The position numbers and the translations under genes were made by a program. The notes under the pieces are model-generated. The model made no database searches. It was given only the letters and a program-made list of their open reading frames with translations, and had not been told where the DNA came from. A DNA stretch of 45,722 nucleotides, from the NCBI GenBank assembly GCA_027858915.1, contig JAQIBT010000063.1, positions 1 to 45,722 on the forward strand, written 5' to 3'. The stretch comes from Salinisphaera sp. GTDB taxonomy: Bacteria > Pseudomonadota > Gammaproteobacteria > Nevskiales > Salinisphaeraceae. This document shows positions 16,535 through 27,128 of the stretch, in pieces (positions within the stretch are counted from its first letter, which is position 1; each line of letters begins with the position of its first letter).

Positions 16535-17893
16535 CTACTTGCCGATACAGAAGCTGGAGAAAATCGCGCCCAGCAGGTCGTCGCTGGTGACCTGGCCTGT
16601 GATTTCGCCCAATGTGGCCTGCGCCAAGCTCAATTCCTCGGCCAACAGTTCGCCCGCCGCATCGATCGTCAGGCGTTCATCGCCGCGCTTGAGTGCAGCT
16701 GCAGCGCGTGCCAGAGCGTCGAGATGACGCCGCCGTGCCACAAATGCCGGCTCGCCGTCAGCGGCTACGCCCGCTACCTGCTTCAATCGGATAGCCAGCG
16801 TGTCAAGGCCTTGTCCGTCGAGCGCCGACAGCGCAACCAGCGCATAGCCATCGACCTCGTGCCTGCCCGGCTTGAGGCCGGCCAGATCGATCTTGTTGGC
16901 CAGAATCGTGACGCTCACGCGCTGACCGATCTCCGCTAGCAGCCGCTGTTCGGCGGCGTCGAGCGGACGGCTGGCATCGGTGACTAGCAACACATGATCG
17001 GCCTGATTGATCTCACGCCGGGCACGGCGCACCCCCTCGGCCTCGATCGGATCGTCGGTCTCGCGCAGGCCAGCGGTATCTACGACCGTCAAAGGCAGGC
17101 CATCCAGCGATAGCTGCTCGGACAGCACGTCCCGCGTGGTACCGGCAATCGCCGTGACGATGGCCGTATCGCGCTGCGCCAGGCGATTCAGCAGGCTCGA
17201 CTTGCCGACGTTGGGCTGGCCCAGGATCACCACCCGCAGACCGTCTCGAAAACCGGCACCCTGTACGGCCCTGGATTGCAGTGCGGTCAGCCGGGTTATC
17301 AACGCGTCCAGGCGAGTCTTGATCTCACCGTCGCCAAGAAAATCGACGTCTTCCTCATCCGGAAAATCGATCGCGCCCTCGGTATAGACGCGCAACGCAA
17401 TCAGGTCGGCGACCAGCGCGTCGATTTCACGAGAGAAAGCGCCTTCCAGCGATCGCACCGCGGCACGCGCTGTGACGGTGCTGCCCGCAGCGATCGCATC
17501 CGCGATCGCCTCTGCCTGATCCAGGCTGATCTTGTCGTTGAAGAAAGCGCGCTCAGAGAATTCACCCGCGCGCGCCAAACGCGCCCCACAGGCCAACAGG
17601 CGGGCGAGAAGCATATCGACGAGTATCCGGCCACCGTGGCCTTGCAGTTCCAGGACATGCTCGCCGGTAAACGAGTACGGCGCAGGAAAGTACAGCGCCA
17701 GGCCGTGATCGATCGCCAGGCCGTCCGCACCGAGAAAAGCACCGAGCGCGGCCTGACGCGGCGCTGGCAGCGTGCCGAGCACGTCCTGGGCAATAGCAGG
17801 GACAGCCGGGCCAGACACCCGAATCACCGCCACTCCGGCCTGGCCCGCCCCACTGGCCAGCGCCGCGATCGTATCGACAGCCGCTGCGGCCAC
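16535..17893 (-). CDS. mnmE: tRNA uridine-5-carboxymethylaminomethyl modification GTPase
   Basis: 452 residues from GTG 17893; the frame is open to 17965, but that start would overlap yidC by 61 bases and adds 24 residues foreign to the family, whereas the GTG gives MAAAAVDTIAALASG, which aligns with usual MnmE N-termini, 11 bases after the yidC stop. MnmE with MnmG modifies the wobble uridine of certain tRNAs. Domains: N-terminal formyl-THF-binding domain (PYSFTGEHVLELQGHGG), helical domain, and the inserted G domain with GQPNVGKSS (about 225-233), TIAGTTRD-like AIAGTTRD, DTAGLRETDD and NKID. It ends in the invariant CIGK. It belongs to the rpmH-rnpA-yidC-mnmE operon; mnmG is not in the window. 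Confidence 0.95.
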   Translation of the reverse strand: MAAAAVDTIAALASGAGQAGVAVIRVSGPAVPAIAQDVLGTLPAPRQAALGAFLGADGLAIDHGLALYFPAPYSFTGEHVLELQGHGGRILVDMLLARLLACGARLARAGEFSERAFFNDKISLDQAEAIADAIAAGSTVTARAAVRSLEGAFSREIDALVADLIALRVYTEGAIDFPDEEDVDFLGDGEIKTRLDALITRLTALQSRAVQGAGFRDGLRVVILGQPNVGKSSLLNRLAQRDTAIVTAIAGTTRDVLSEQLSLDGLPLTVVDTAGLRETDDPIEAEGVRRARREINQADHVLLVTDASRPLDAAEQRLLAEIGQRVSVTILANKIDLAGLKPGRHEVDGYALVALSALDGQGLDTLAIRLKQVAGVAADGEPAFVARRRHLDALARAAAALKRGDERLTIDAAGELLAEELSLAQATLGEITGQVTSDDLLGAIFSSFCIGK

Positions 17894-17904
17894 GGCCGTC
17901 GGCG

Positions 17905-19653
17905 TCAGCTCTTGGCCGGCGACCGGTGCAGACCTTCGGCGTCGAGCTTGCGATAGATCCACCATTGCTGGCCAATCGACAACAGGTTATTGGTGCACCA
18001 GTAGAGCACCAGACCTGCTGGGAAGAAAGCAAAAAACACAGCCATGCCAACCGGCATGATCTGCATGATCCGTTGCTGCATCGGATCCATGGTCACGTTG
18101 GCGTTCAGACGCTGCTGCAAGAACATGGTGACGCCAAAGACCACCGGCAGGATGTAGTACGGGTCGGGCGCCGACAGGTCATGGATCCAGAGCATGAACG
18201 GCGCATGACGCAGCTCCACGGATTCCCGCAACACCCAGTACAACGAGATGAACACCGGCATCTGGACCAACATCGGCCAACAGCCGGCCAGCGGATTGAA
18301 GCCCTCTTTCTTGTACAGCTCCATCATGCGTTTCTGGAGCTCGGCCTTGTCGTCGCCGTACTGCTCCTTGAGCTTGGCCATGCGAGGCTGGAACTTGCGC
18401 ATCCGCGCCATGCCGCGGTACTGAATTTCAGACAGCTTGTAGAAGATCGCCTTGATCAGGACCGTCAGGAGAATGATGGCCACGCCCCAGTTGCCAACGA
18501 TCGAGTGCAGGAAATCCAGCACCTTGAAAATCGGCTTGGCGAGCACCGTGAACCAGCCATAATCCACCGTCAGTCCCAGCCCCGGGGCAATGGCCGCGAG
18601 CTGATCCTGGTACTTGGGTCCGATGAAAAGCGTGGTCTTGAAGTCGGCTTCGGCACCGGCTGCCACTTTCTGCCGAGCACTCACAAATCCGGTTGCATAG
18701 CCGCCGGTAGCCCCCTGAATCGCCTTCGGCCGCGCAAAATAATGCACCTTGGCGTTCGCCGGCGGAATGGCGGCGCCGATGAAGTAGTGCTGAATCATCG
18801 CGATCCAGCCGCCACTCTGGTTCAGCGTCAGCGGGTCGCTCGCCAAGTCGTCGCGGCCACGTGTCTTGTAGGCGAAATCGTTGTCTGGCTTGGCCTGATA
18901 CCAGCCGACGCCAAAGAACGCATGCGAGAACGGCACGTCGCCGGCGTTGGCATGCGGCGCGCGCCAGAAGCGGATGTACTGAGACAGGGACCATGGCGCA
19001 CTGGCGTCGTTGGTGACCTTGTGATCCAGGCCAATCTTGTAACTGTTGCGATAGAAGGTATAGACCTTGGTAACCTTATGCCCATGACCATCGTTCCAGG
19101 TCAGAGGTACCGCGAGCGTATTCTGGCCTTTGGCCATGCGATAAGTCGTCTGACTGGCCTGATACTGGGTCGTGTGATTGGGCGCATCGCTGCCGTCCGC
19201 CACCAGGCCACTCTGCTCGATGAAGAAATCAGGCAATGTGTCGTTAATCAACCGCAGATTGGTTTTCGGCTGTTTGCGCGACAGCGGTACGCCACGCAGG
19301 GCGACCTGGCGCAGATCGCCGCCGTGGGTATCGATGATGGCGTCGAATTTGTCGGTCACGACATGAATGGACTTGCCGTCGGCCACTGGGCTGGGGTTTT
19401 TACCGGGTACGACATTTTCGTCGGGCGTAGTACCGACGGCCTGGTCGCTGTTGCCAGGCGAGGATCCTGAAGAGGCAATATCGGGAACGTCGCTGTGCGG
19501 AGTCGATCCCGAGGATCCGCTGCTCAACTGTTGCGCGCTGTGGGAAGCCGTGCGTTGATCATGGGTTGGCGCGTAGTCGGTCTGCCATGCCTGATACAGG
19601 AAAAAGCAGATCACGGCGACGCCGACGAGCAAACCAAAACGAAGATTATCCAT
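17905..19653 (-). CDS. yidC: Membrane protein insertase YidC
   Basis: 582 residues, normal for a gammaproteobacterial YidC. It inserts and folds inner-membrane proteins alone or with SecYEG. The N-terminal anchor is FGLLVGVAVICFFLYQAW, followed by a Ser/Gly/Pro-rich linker and the large periplasmic beta domain (about residues 75-340, VTDKFDAIIDTHGGDLRQVAL...). The conserved membrane core has GNWGVAIILLTVLIKAIFYKLSEIQYRGMARMRKFQPRM, with the hydrophilic-groove arginine expected in this region, then GCWPMLVQMPVFISLYWVLRESVELR, and the last helices (MPVGMAVFFAFFPAGLVLYWCTNNLLSIGQQWWIYRKLD). It lies 39 bases after rnpA; the usual yidD between them is absent. An AGGGAC sequence precedes the start. 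Confidence 0.96.
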   Translation of the reverse strand: MDNLRFGLLVGVAVICFFLYQAWQTDYAPTHDQRTASHSAQQLSSGSSGSTPHSDVPDIASSGSSPGNSDQAVGTTPDENVVPGKNPSPVADGKSIHVVTDKFDAIIDTHGGDLRQVALRGVPLSRKQPKTNLRLINDTLPDFFIEQSGLVADGSDAPNHTTQYQASQTTYRMAKGQNTLAVPLTWNDGHGHKVTKVYTFYRNSYKIGLDHKVTNDASAPWSLSQYIRFWRAPHANAGDVPFSHAFFGVGWYQAKPDNDFAYKTRGRDDLASDPLTLNQSGGWIAMIQHYFIGAAIPPANAKVHYFARPKAIQGATGGYATGFVSARQKVAAGAEADFKTTLFIGPKYQDQLAAIAPGLGLTVDYGWFTVLAKPIFKVLDFLHSIVGNWGVAIILLTVLIKAIFYKLSEIQYRGMARMRKFQPRMAKLKEQYGDDKAELQKRMMELYKKEGFNPLAGCWPMLVQMPVFISLYWVLRESVELRHAPFMLWIHDLSAPDPYYILPVVFGVTMFLQQRLNANVTMDPMQQRIMQIMPVGMAVFFAFFPAGLVLYWCTNNLLSIGQQWWIYRKLDAEGLHRSPAKS

Positions 19654-19692
19654 GCGTGACGAGTGTCCCTGACGTGGTGCGCAGCGTAGCGA

Positions 19693-20046
19693 CTAACTGC
19701 GTTCGATTCGCTGCCATATCATCGCGAGCTGGGCTGCGAGTGCAGCGTTGCTCATAGTCGATGTCTGACTGCGTGCCAGTACGACAACGTCGATCGCTGG
19801 CAGATGGATACGCGCCTTGCGGAACGACTCGCGGACGAGGCGTTTCACGCGATTACGATCAACAGCCCGCCGAATACGCCGCTTCGCCAGTGCCAGGCCC
19901 AGTCGCGCCTGCGGCCGATCATTCACTGCGAAAATCACGACAAGTCCGTCGCTGACGTGCTTGTTGCCTTGCGCAAAGACTCGGCGGAATTCGGGTGGAG
20001 CGTGCAGGCGCGCTTCGGGTTTAAACGACGCCTGCCGGTACATCAT
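19693..20046 (-). CDS. rnpA: Ribonuclease P protein component
   Basis: 117 residues (or 116 from the second ATG at 20043). It assists the RNase P RNA in removing tRNA 5' leaders. RLHAPPEFRRVFAQGNKHVSDG is the N-terminal helix and strand region, and RIRRAVDRNRVKRLVRESFR is the RNR signature with its basic helix. It begins 3 bases after the rpmH stop codon, the usual tight arrangement. The C-terminal segment (SQTSTMSNAALAAQLAMIWQRIERS) matches the family's final helix. Confidence 0.95.
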   Translation of the reverse strand: MMYRQASFKPEARLHAPPEFRRVFAQGNKHVSDGLVVIFAVNDRPQARLGLALAKRRIRRAVDRNRVKRLVRESFRKARIHLPAIDVVVLARSQTSTMSNAALAAQLAMIWQRIERS

Positions 20047-20049
20047 GAC

Positions 20050-20184
20050 TTACGGCGCGAGGCGCTTGCGGCCTTTAGCACGACGGCTGGCAAGCACGCG
20101 ACGACCATTCTTGGACGCCATGCGAGCGCGAAAACCATGAGTGCGCTTGCGGCGGAGCGTGCTGGGCTGGAAAGTACGTTTCAT
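20050..20184 (-). CDS. rpmH: 50S ribosomal protein L34
   Basis: 44 residues from ATG 20184 (TAA at 20050-20052). The translation [20 protein letters not shown] continues with [24 protein letters not shown], an unmistakable L34: MKRT(F/Y)QPS start, KR(T)HGFRARM, NGR.VLA.RRAKGR. Very basic, full length. First gene of rpmH-rnpA-yidC-mnmE, divergent from dnaA. Confidence 0.97.
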   Translation of the reverse strand: MKRTFQPSTLRRKRTHGFRARMASKNGRRVLASRRAKGRKRLAP

Positions 20185-20233
20185 AGCGAAGCTACCTGCG
20201 CCATGCGGGCGCACTGTGGCGAAAAGAGCGCGA

Positions 20234-20263
20234 ATTCTAGTCGCCCCGGGTATGCGGTTGCAA
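20234..20263 (-). promoter_or_regulatory. Candidate sigma-70 promoter of rpmH
   Basis: On the minus strand TTGCAA (20258-20263) and TAGAAT (20234-20239) are 18 bases apart, with -10 matching 5 of 6 positions. They sit about 50 bases upstream of the rpmH start and read into the rpmH-rnpA-yidC-mnmE operon. Confidence 0.5.
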
Positions 20264-20490
20264 GCGCTGAGTTGAGATCAGGGCCAGTCCGGCGATTCGC
20301 ACAATCAGCGCAGCGCATCAACCACGTGGCGTTCACCGGCTGCCCGCGAGGCATCGCGGGCTGATTCGAAGAGACAGACCGATGCCGGGCGGCCAACAGC
20401 GCGCAGCGGAACAATCGCGCAGCAGATAGGAAACCAGACGGACAAGGCCCTGATGGCAAACGCGTCGATCGGCCATCTCCGGTACAACAC

Positions 20491-20499
20491 TGTGGATAA
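20491..20499 (-). promoter_or_regulatory. DnaA box
   Basis: TGTGGATAA is the exact reverse complement of the consensus TTATCCACA. It lies upstream of dnaA and probably lets DnaA control its own transcription. Confidence 0.75.
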
Positions 20500-20571
20500 G
20501 CTGTTGGCAGTGGAGTAACCTAGCTGGTTCGCCGTATCCACTGCGAGCGATTCCCCAACGGAGCAAAACAA

Positions 20572-21885
20572 TTGGCCGACACGCTCTGGCAACGCTGTCT
20601 CAACCATATCGAAACGCGACTGTCCGAGAAGGACGTCAATCTCTGGTTGCGGCCGCTTGAGGCGCAGTTTGGCGAGGATGGCCTCGATCTGATGGCCCCG
20701 AACGAGGTCGTTCGTGATCAGGTCGAACGTGAATTGCGAGCGCCGATTGCCAACGCGCTGAGTGAACTGGGAGAGCAACCGCGGCGTATCCGGGTATTGG
20801 TCGGCGGCGGTCAGCGCCGCGCTGGCGAACCAATCGAGGAAGAGCCGCCGCTTACCGATACCAAACGACACAATCTTGATTCGCGTTATACATTCGAGTC
20901 GTTCGTGCAGGGCAAATCCAACCAGATCGCCCGCGCAGCCGCCGAGCAGGCCGCCAGCCCAGAAAACATTACCTATAACCCATTGCTGATCTACGGCGGC
21001 GTCGGTCTGGGCAAGACCCATCTCATGCAAAGCGTGGGCCATCGGCTGCTGGCTAACAATCCCCGCGCACGCATTGCCTACGTCCGGTCGGAGCATTTCG
21101 TAAATGAAATGATCACCGCGATACGCCACAACCGGATGGATCGCTTCAAGGACCATTATCGAAGCCTCGACGCCCTCCTGATTGATGACATCCAGTTCTT
21201 TGCCAACAAGGATCGCTCGCAGGAAGAGTTCTTCCATACCTTCAACTCCCTGCTGGAAGCCAACCAGCGAATCATCATTACCTGCGATCGTTTTCCCAAG
21301 GAAGTCGAGGGTCTGGAGGATCGACTGAAGTCGCGTTTTTCTTGGGGGCTTTCGGTTGCTGTTGAGCCGCCAGAGCTTGAGACGCGAGTGGCGATTCTGC
21401 TGTCCAAGGCAGACTATCTCGCAGTCGAAATGCCACACGAAGTCGCGTTTTTCATTGCCAAGCGCATACGCTCAAATGTCCGCGACCTGGAAGGAGCGTT
21501 GAATCGCCTGAAAGCCTCGGCACAGATCACCGGCGCACCGATCACTGTGGACTTCGCCAAGCAAGCGCTCTACGACATGCTTGCCGTCTACGACCGGCTG
21601 GTGACCCTGGAAAACATTCAGAAGACGGTAGCCGAATACTACAAGATGCGGCTGACCGACCTGCTGGGCAAGAAGCGAACTCGATCCATCGCAAGGCCTC
21701 GACAGCTGGCCATGGCCCTGGCCAAGGAGCTGACCAACCACAGTCTGCCGGAAATTGGCCAGGGCTTTGGTGGCCGCGACCACACCACGGTTCTGCATGC
21801 CTGTCGCAAGATCAAGGAACTGCGAGAGACCGATACCCGTATTGACGAGGACTATGTCAACCTCAATCGAATTCTTACCAGCTAG
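20572..21885 (+). CDS. dnaA: Chromosomal replication initiator protein DnaA
   Basis: 437 residues from TTG 20572. GGAG at 20560-20563 is 8 bases upstream, and MADTLWQRCLNHIETRLSEKDVNLWLRPLEA is a normal DnaA domain I start, so the rare TTG is well supported. Domain III (AAA+) has LDSRYTFESFVQGKSNQIARAAA, Walker A GGVGLGKT (142-149) and Walker B LLIDDIQFF (D205/D206). Domain IV ends with the DNA-binding signature GGRDHTTVLHACRKI (about 400-414). Domain II, the linker, is short (about residues 80-100), which accounts for a protein shorter than the 467 residues of E. coli. A DnaA box begins 2 bases after the stop codon. Confidence 0.98.
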   Translation: MADTLWQRCLNHIETRLSEKDVNLWLRPLEAQFGEDGLDLMAPNEVVRDQVERELRAPIANALSELGEQPRRIRVLVGGGQRRAGEPIEEEPPLTDTKRHNLDSRYTFESFVQGKSNQIARAAAEQAASPENITYNPLLIYGGVGLGKTHLMQSVGHRLLANNPRARIAYVRSEHFVNEMITAIRHNRMDRFKDHYRSLDALLIDDIQFFANKDRSQEEFFHTFNSLLEANQRIIITCDRFPKEVEGLEDRLKSRFSWGLSVAVEPPELETRVAILLSKADYLAVEMPHEVAFFIAKRIRSNVRDLEGALNRLKASAQITGAPITVDFAKQALYDMLAVYDRLVTLENIQKTVAEYYKMRLTDLLGKKRTRSIARPRQLAMALAKELTNHSLPEIGQGFGGRDHTTVLHACRKIKELRETDTRIDEDYVNLNRILTS

Positions 21886-22141
21886 TTGTGGATAAGCCCG
21901 GGACGATTTTCGATTGCTGGACCCAGGCACAGCAGGTGTCGAAAAAGCGCACAAGTCGTCCACAACACCACCACAGGATGCATACCCGGTTTGCTAGCAA
22001 ACTAGACACAACGTAACAATCTAAAAACAAATAATAAAAGTGGGTTTCCCACAGAAACAAGACCCCACTATTGTTACTACTACTATCTTTTTTCTTAAAG
22101 ACATAAGACAACAAGACGAATATCGCTCGGAGACGTACGTC
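21886..22141 (+). other. Probable oriC unwinding region (dnaA-dnaN gap)
   Basis: The gap begins with a perfect reverse DnaA box TGTGGATAA (21887-21895). TCGTCCACA (21956-21964) and TTTCCCACA (22045-22053) are forward boxes with two mismatches each. From about 22000 the DNA becomes very AT-rich. Right of the third box comes a short C-run (GACCCC, 22061-22066), then CTA TTG TTA CTA CTA CTA (22068-22085). Read on the opposite strand 3' to 5' these triplets are GAT AAC AAT GAT GAT GAT, five of six fitting the DnaA-trio pattern known from Bacillus subtilis, followed by T-rich sequence. Box, GC spacer, trios in that order and orientation is the arrangement expected of a basal unwinding system. The true dnaN start at 22142 leaves all of it non-coding. 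Confidence 0.65.
21887..21895 (-). promoter_or_regulatory. DnaA box
   Basis: Perfect TGTGGATAA (reverse complement of TTATCCACA) immediately after the dnaA stop codon, at the left end of the proposed origin. Confidence 0.8.
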
Positions 22142-23242
22142 ATGCAGTTCACAGCTCAACGCAGAGACATTCTTTCCGCATTACAAACCGTTATCGGCGT
22201 TGTAGAGAAGCGTCAGACGATGCCGATCCTATCCAACATACTTCTCCAGAGCATTGATAATCAGCTCGTGGTGACAGCAACAGATCTTGAACTCGAGCTG
22301 GTCACGCAGTGCCCGGCAGTGATAGGTGAACCTGGTGAAATTGCAGTTCCTGCACGCAAACTTCTCGATATTTGCCGAGGACTCCCGGATGACGCAGAGA
22401 TCGATTGTCGGCAAGAGGGAACCCAGACGAAAATCCAGTCGGCACGATCACGTTTCACGTTATCAAGCCTGTCTTCTCAGGATTGGCCACATCTCGACGA
22501 AGTCGAAACCGGTCAGAGCATTACAATCCCGGAAAGCATTCTCAAAACCTTGATGGATCGAACGCATTTCGCGATGGCCCATCAAGACGTACGCTATTAC
22601 CTCAACGGCCTGCTCATAGTCATACGCGCAGATCGTCTACGATGCGTTGCAACTGACGGCCACAGACTCGCCATGAGCGATGCAAACATCGCTCTTGATA
22701 TTGACGAACCGATTCAAGCAATCGTCCCAAGAAAGGCAATAACCGAGCTCGTTCGGCTGCTAGGGACAAGCGATGCCGAGATCACGCTGCATCTATCCGA
22801 TAAACATCTGCGATTGCAGTTGCCAGGATTGAACTTCACCACAAAACTTATTGACGGGCGGTTTCCCGACTACGAACGTGTTATTCCTGACAACCCCGAA
22901 CGAAGAATGCATGCACATCGGGATACGATCCGCCAGGCACTATCGCGCACCAAGATATTGTCAAACGAAAAATTCGGCGGCGTGCGTCTGATGCTCCAGT
23001 CAGACAGCCTCAAATTACAGGCTCAGAACGTAGAGAGAGAAGAGGCTGAAGACGAGATCTCGGTCATCTATAACCATGAGCCGATCGAAATCGGGTTCAA
23101 TGTAAACTACCTTCTCGACGCCTTGGGTGCACTACAAAGCGACGAATTCGTTTTGGCGCTCTCCGGTCCCGATAGCAGCGGGTTAATCCAAGCGGCTGAC
23201 GACGACAACAGTCGATATGTCGTCATGCCTATGCGTCTGTAG
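22142..23242 (+). CDS. dnaN: DNA polymerase III beta subunit (sliding clamp)
   Basis: 366 residues from ATG 22142, the same length as the E. coli clamp. The frame is open from 22040, but those 34 codons are the AT-rich origin sequence; MQFTAQRRDILSALQTVIGVVEKRQTMPILSN is the standard N-terminus and CGGAG at 22128-22132 supports this start. The ring-shaped dimer tethers polymerase III to DNA. Three repeated clamp domains are seen: QTMPILSNILLQ, then LLIVIRADRLRCVATDGHRLAMSD in domain 2, and the C-terminal FNVNYLLDALGAL...SSGLIQAADDDNSRYVVMPMRL, whose MPMRL end is typical. Base composition is noticeably less GC-rich than the flanking left arm. Confidence 0.98.
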   Translation: MQFTAQRRDILSALQTVIGVVEKRQTMPILSNILLQSIDNQLVVTATDLELELVTQCPAVIGEPGEIAVPARKLLDICRGLPDDAEIDCRQEGTQTKIQSARSRFTLSSLSSQDWPHLDEVETGQSITIPESILKTLMDRTHFAMAHQDVRYYLNGLLIVIRADRLRCVATDGHRLAMSDANIALDIDEPIQAIVPRKAITELVRLLGTSDAEITLHLSDKHLRLQLPGLNFTTKLIDGRFPDYERVIPDNPERRMHAHRDTIRQALSRTKILSNEKFGGVRLMLQSDSLKLQAQNVEREEAEDEISVIYNHEPIEIGFNVNYLLDALGALQSDEFVLALSGPDSSGLIQAADDDNSRYVVMPMRL

Positions 23243-23448
23243 CAAGCCAGACTCCGACCAGCTCAATCTTTAGAGTAAATCATGTCCTAACACGGTCCAG
23301 AGCACCCACAAGGACTATTTTCCCTCGCAGCCGTCACGACACCCCCTAATATTCGGATGACACGATGCTCCTGAGCCTTCTCCCAGTAGTCGGTCGCGCG
23401 CAAAGATATCATCGGTATACGACTCTCATAATAATTCGACAATAGCCG

Positions 23449-24525
23449 ATGCAGTTCGATGCCCTATCGATACGCAATTTCCGCTGTATGGAAAGCGCAG
23501 AGTTGCTACCAGCCGAGAGCGTCAACTGCATCATCGGAGATAATGCGTCAGGCAAGACCAGCGTACTGGAAGCGATATATATCCTTGGGCGTGGTCAATC
23601 ATTCAGACACTCACCTCTGCACCAGGCTATTCGCAGAGGTGACGACAGCTTTACTGTACGAGCCAGAATCAGTGACGGCGCCAGTCGCCATCGTCGCGTT
23701 GGAGCACATCACGATAAAAGACAGTTTTCTCTAAAACTAGACGATATAGACAACGTATCGCGTTTTGAATTGGTTAGCGCCGCGCCGTTGCAACTTATAG
23801 ACCCCAACGTGCACAGACTGCTGGAACAAGGCCCGCAGCATCGACGACAATTTCTCGATTGGGGAGTGTTCCACGTAGAACCCCTTTTTTTTCCTGCGTG
23901 GAGACGCTATCGCCGGGCGCTAAAGCAGCGAAATCATGCCTTGCGCCATCGGTATGCAAAGCATGACGTTCTCGCCTGGGACGGAGAACTCGTCAAACAA
24001 GGCGAGCTCGTAGATGCCTGCCGAAGACGTTATCTCGACTATCTCACCGATTTGTTGCCGAAAAGCACCCACCGTGTAATTGGCAATGGACAATTGCAAT
24101 TGAGTTATACGAATGGATGGAAAGGAACGGAAGGCTTAGGCGTCGCACTAGCGAGCACGCTCGATCGGGATCTCCGAGCCGGCTTCACCCAACAGGGCCC
24201 GCACCGCGCCGACCTACACGTTGCCATATCCTCTACGAAGGCACGGGACTGGGTTTCGCGTGGCCAGCAAAAGATTCTGACCACTTCGCTGCTTCTTTGC
24301 CAAGCACAGATACTTCACCTAAGGCGCGGTATCAAGCCTGTGCTTTTGATCGATGACCTAGCCGCGGAACTCGGAGAATCATTTCGCCAGACCGTCGCCG
24401 AGGAAATCATAAGGATCGGTGGCCAATGTTTCCTCACTTTTCTTGATGAGTCGCTTGTACCTGATGCGTTGACTTCAGCGCAGATGTTCCACGTGGAACA
24501 CGGGCGTGTTCGCAGAGCTCTTTGA
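23449..24525 (+). CDS. recF: DNA replication and repair protein RecF
   Basis: 358 residues. RecF is an SMC-like ATPase that helps load RecA at gaps. LSIRNFRCMESAELLP leads into Walker A GDNASGKTS (30-38), then LLEAIYILGRGQSFR-like VLEAIYILGRGQSFRHSPL, the HRRQFLDWGVFHVEPLFFPAWRRYRRALKQRNHALR block, GPHRADL, the signature VSRGQQKIL and Walker B PVLLIDDLAAELG. It follows dnaN after 206 bases, in which I see no gene or terminator. Two ParB-site sequences fall inside it: a degenerate one in the codons for VFHVEP and a perfect one in the codons for MFHVEH at the C-terminus, both noted separately. Confidence 0.97.
   Translation: MQFDALSIRNFRCMESAELLPAESVNCIIGDNASGKTSVLEAIYILGRGQSFRHSPLHQAIRRGDDSFTVRARISDGASRHRRVGAHHDKRQFSLKLDDIDNVSRFELVSAAPLQLIDPNVHRLLEQGPQHRRQFLDWGVFHVEPLFFPAWRRYRRALKQRNHALRHRYAKHDVLAWDGELVKQGELVDACRRRYLDYLTDLLPKSTHRVIGNGQLQLSYTNGWKGTEGLGVALASTLDRDLRAGFTQQGPHRADLHVAISSTKARDWVSRGQQKILTTSLLLCQAQILHLRRGIKPVLLIDDLAAELGESFRQTVAEEIIRIGGQCFLTFLDESLVPDALTSAQMFHVEHGRVRRAL
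23867..23882. promoter_or_regulatory. parS-like site with one mismatch in the core
   Basis: TGTTCCACGTAGAACC differs from the 14-bp core GTTCCACGTGGAAC at one position (A for G at 23877). It lies within recF, where the DNA encodes the family-conserved VFHVEP, so similarity could partly reflect protein constraint. ParB binding is possible but probably weaker. Confidence 0.45.
24485..24500. promoter_or_regulatory. parS centromere site (perfect palindrome)
   Basis: TGTTCCACGTGGAACA is a perfect 16-bp palindrome containing the parS core. It lies in the last codons of recF, about 2.4 kb right of the proposed oriC, the closest perfect site to the origin. Confidence 0.88.
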
Positions 24526-24562
24526 TCGACTGGCGTGCTAAACTGGAAAGATTATTTCCTGA

Positions 24563-27001
<2,439 letters not shown>

Positions 27002-27020
27002 CGCGAGAGCTCCTACACAG

Positions 27021-27054
27021 AAAAGCCGTACTTTTTGAGGGTACGGCTTTTTTT
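27021..27054 (+). terminator. Rho-independent terminator of gyrB
   Basis: AAAAGCCGTAC (27021-27031) pairs perfectly with GTACGGCTTTT (27041-27051) over a 9-base loop, continuing into a run of seven T. It lies 20 bases after the gyrB stop. The A-run on the left means it could also stop transcription arriving from gmhB on the other strand. Confidence 0.85.
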
Positions 27055-27128
27055 CCTCAGCCTAAAGCCTCGCGACATGCGCTCGATGATAGGTCCGCCG
27101 GCGCGGATCGGGTTGAGTTCGCAAGACG

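Larger units (their letters stand above)
20185..20571. other. rpmH-dnaA intergenic region with one DnaA box
   Basis: This 387-base divergent gap holds the rpmH promoter on the left and a perfect DnaA box in reverse orientation (TGTGGATAA, 20491-20499) about 75 bases before dnaA. A weaker look-alike, GTATCCACT, lies at 20533-20541. It is less AT-rich than the dnaA-dnaN gap. Its likeliest role is dnaA autoregulation, perhaps also part of a bipartite origin. I could not pick a convincing dnaA promoter. Confidence 0.5.

Noticed and set aside
17926-19470. Open frame of 514 codons opposite yidC
   Set aside because: Antisense shadow; yidC on the other strand is certain and full length.
20320-20333. 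CCACGTGG palindrome in the rpmH-dnaA gap
   Set aside because: Only the 8-bp core matches parS; all three flanking bases on each side differ.
22040-22141. Upstream extension of dnaN by 34 codons
   Set aside because: Encodes an AT-rich, non-conserved leader that is the origin sequence; the internal ATG has a ribosome binding site and gives the standard clamp length.
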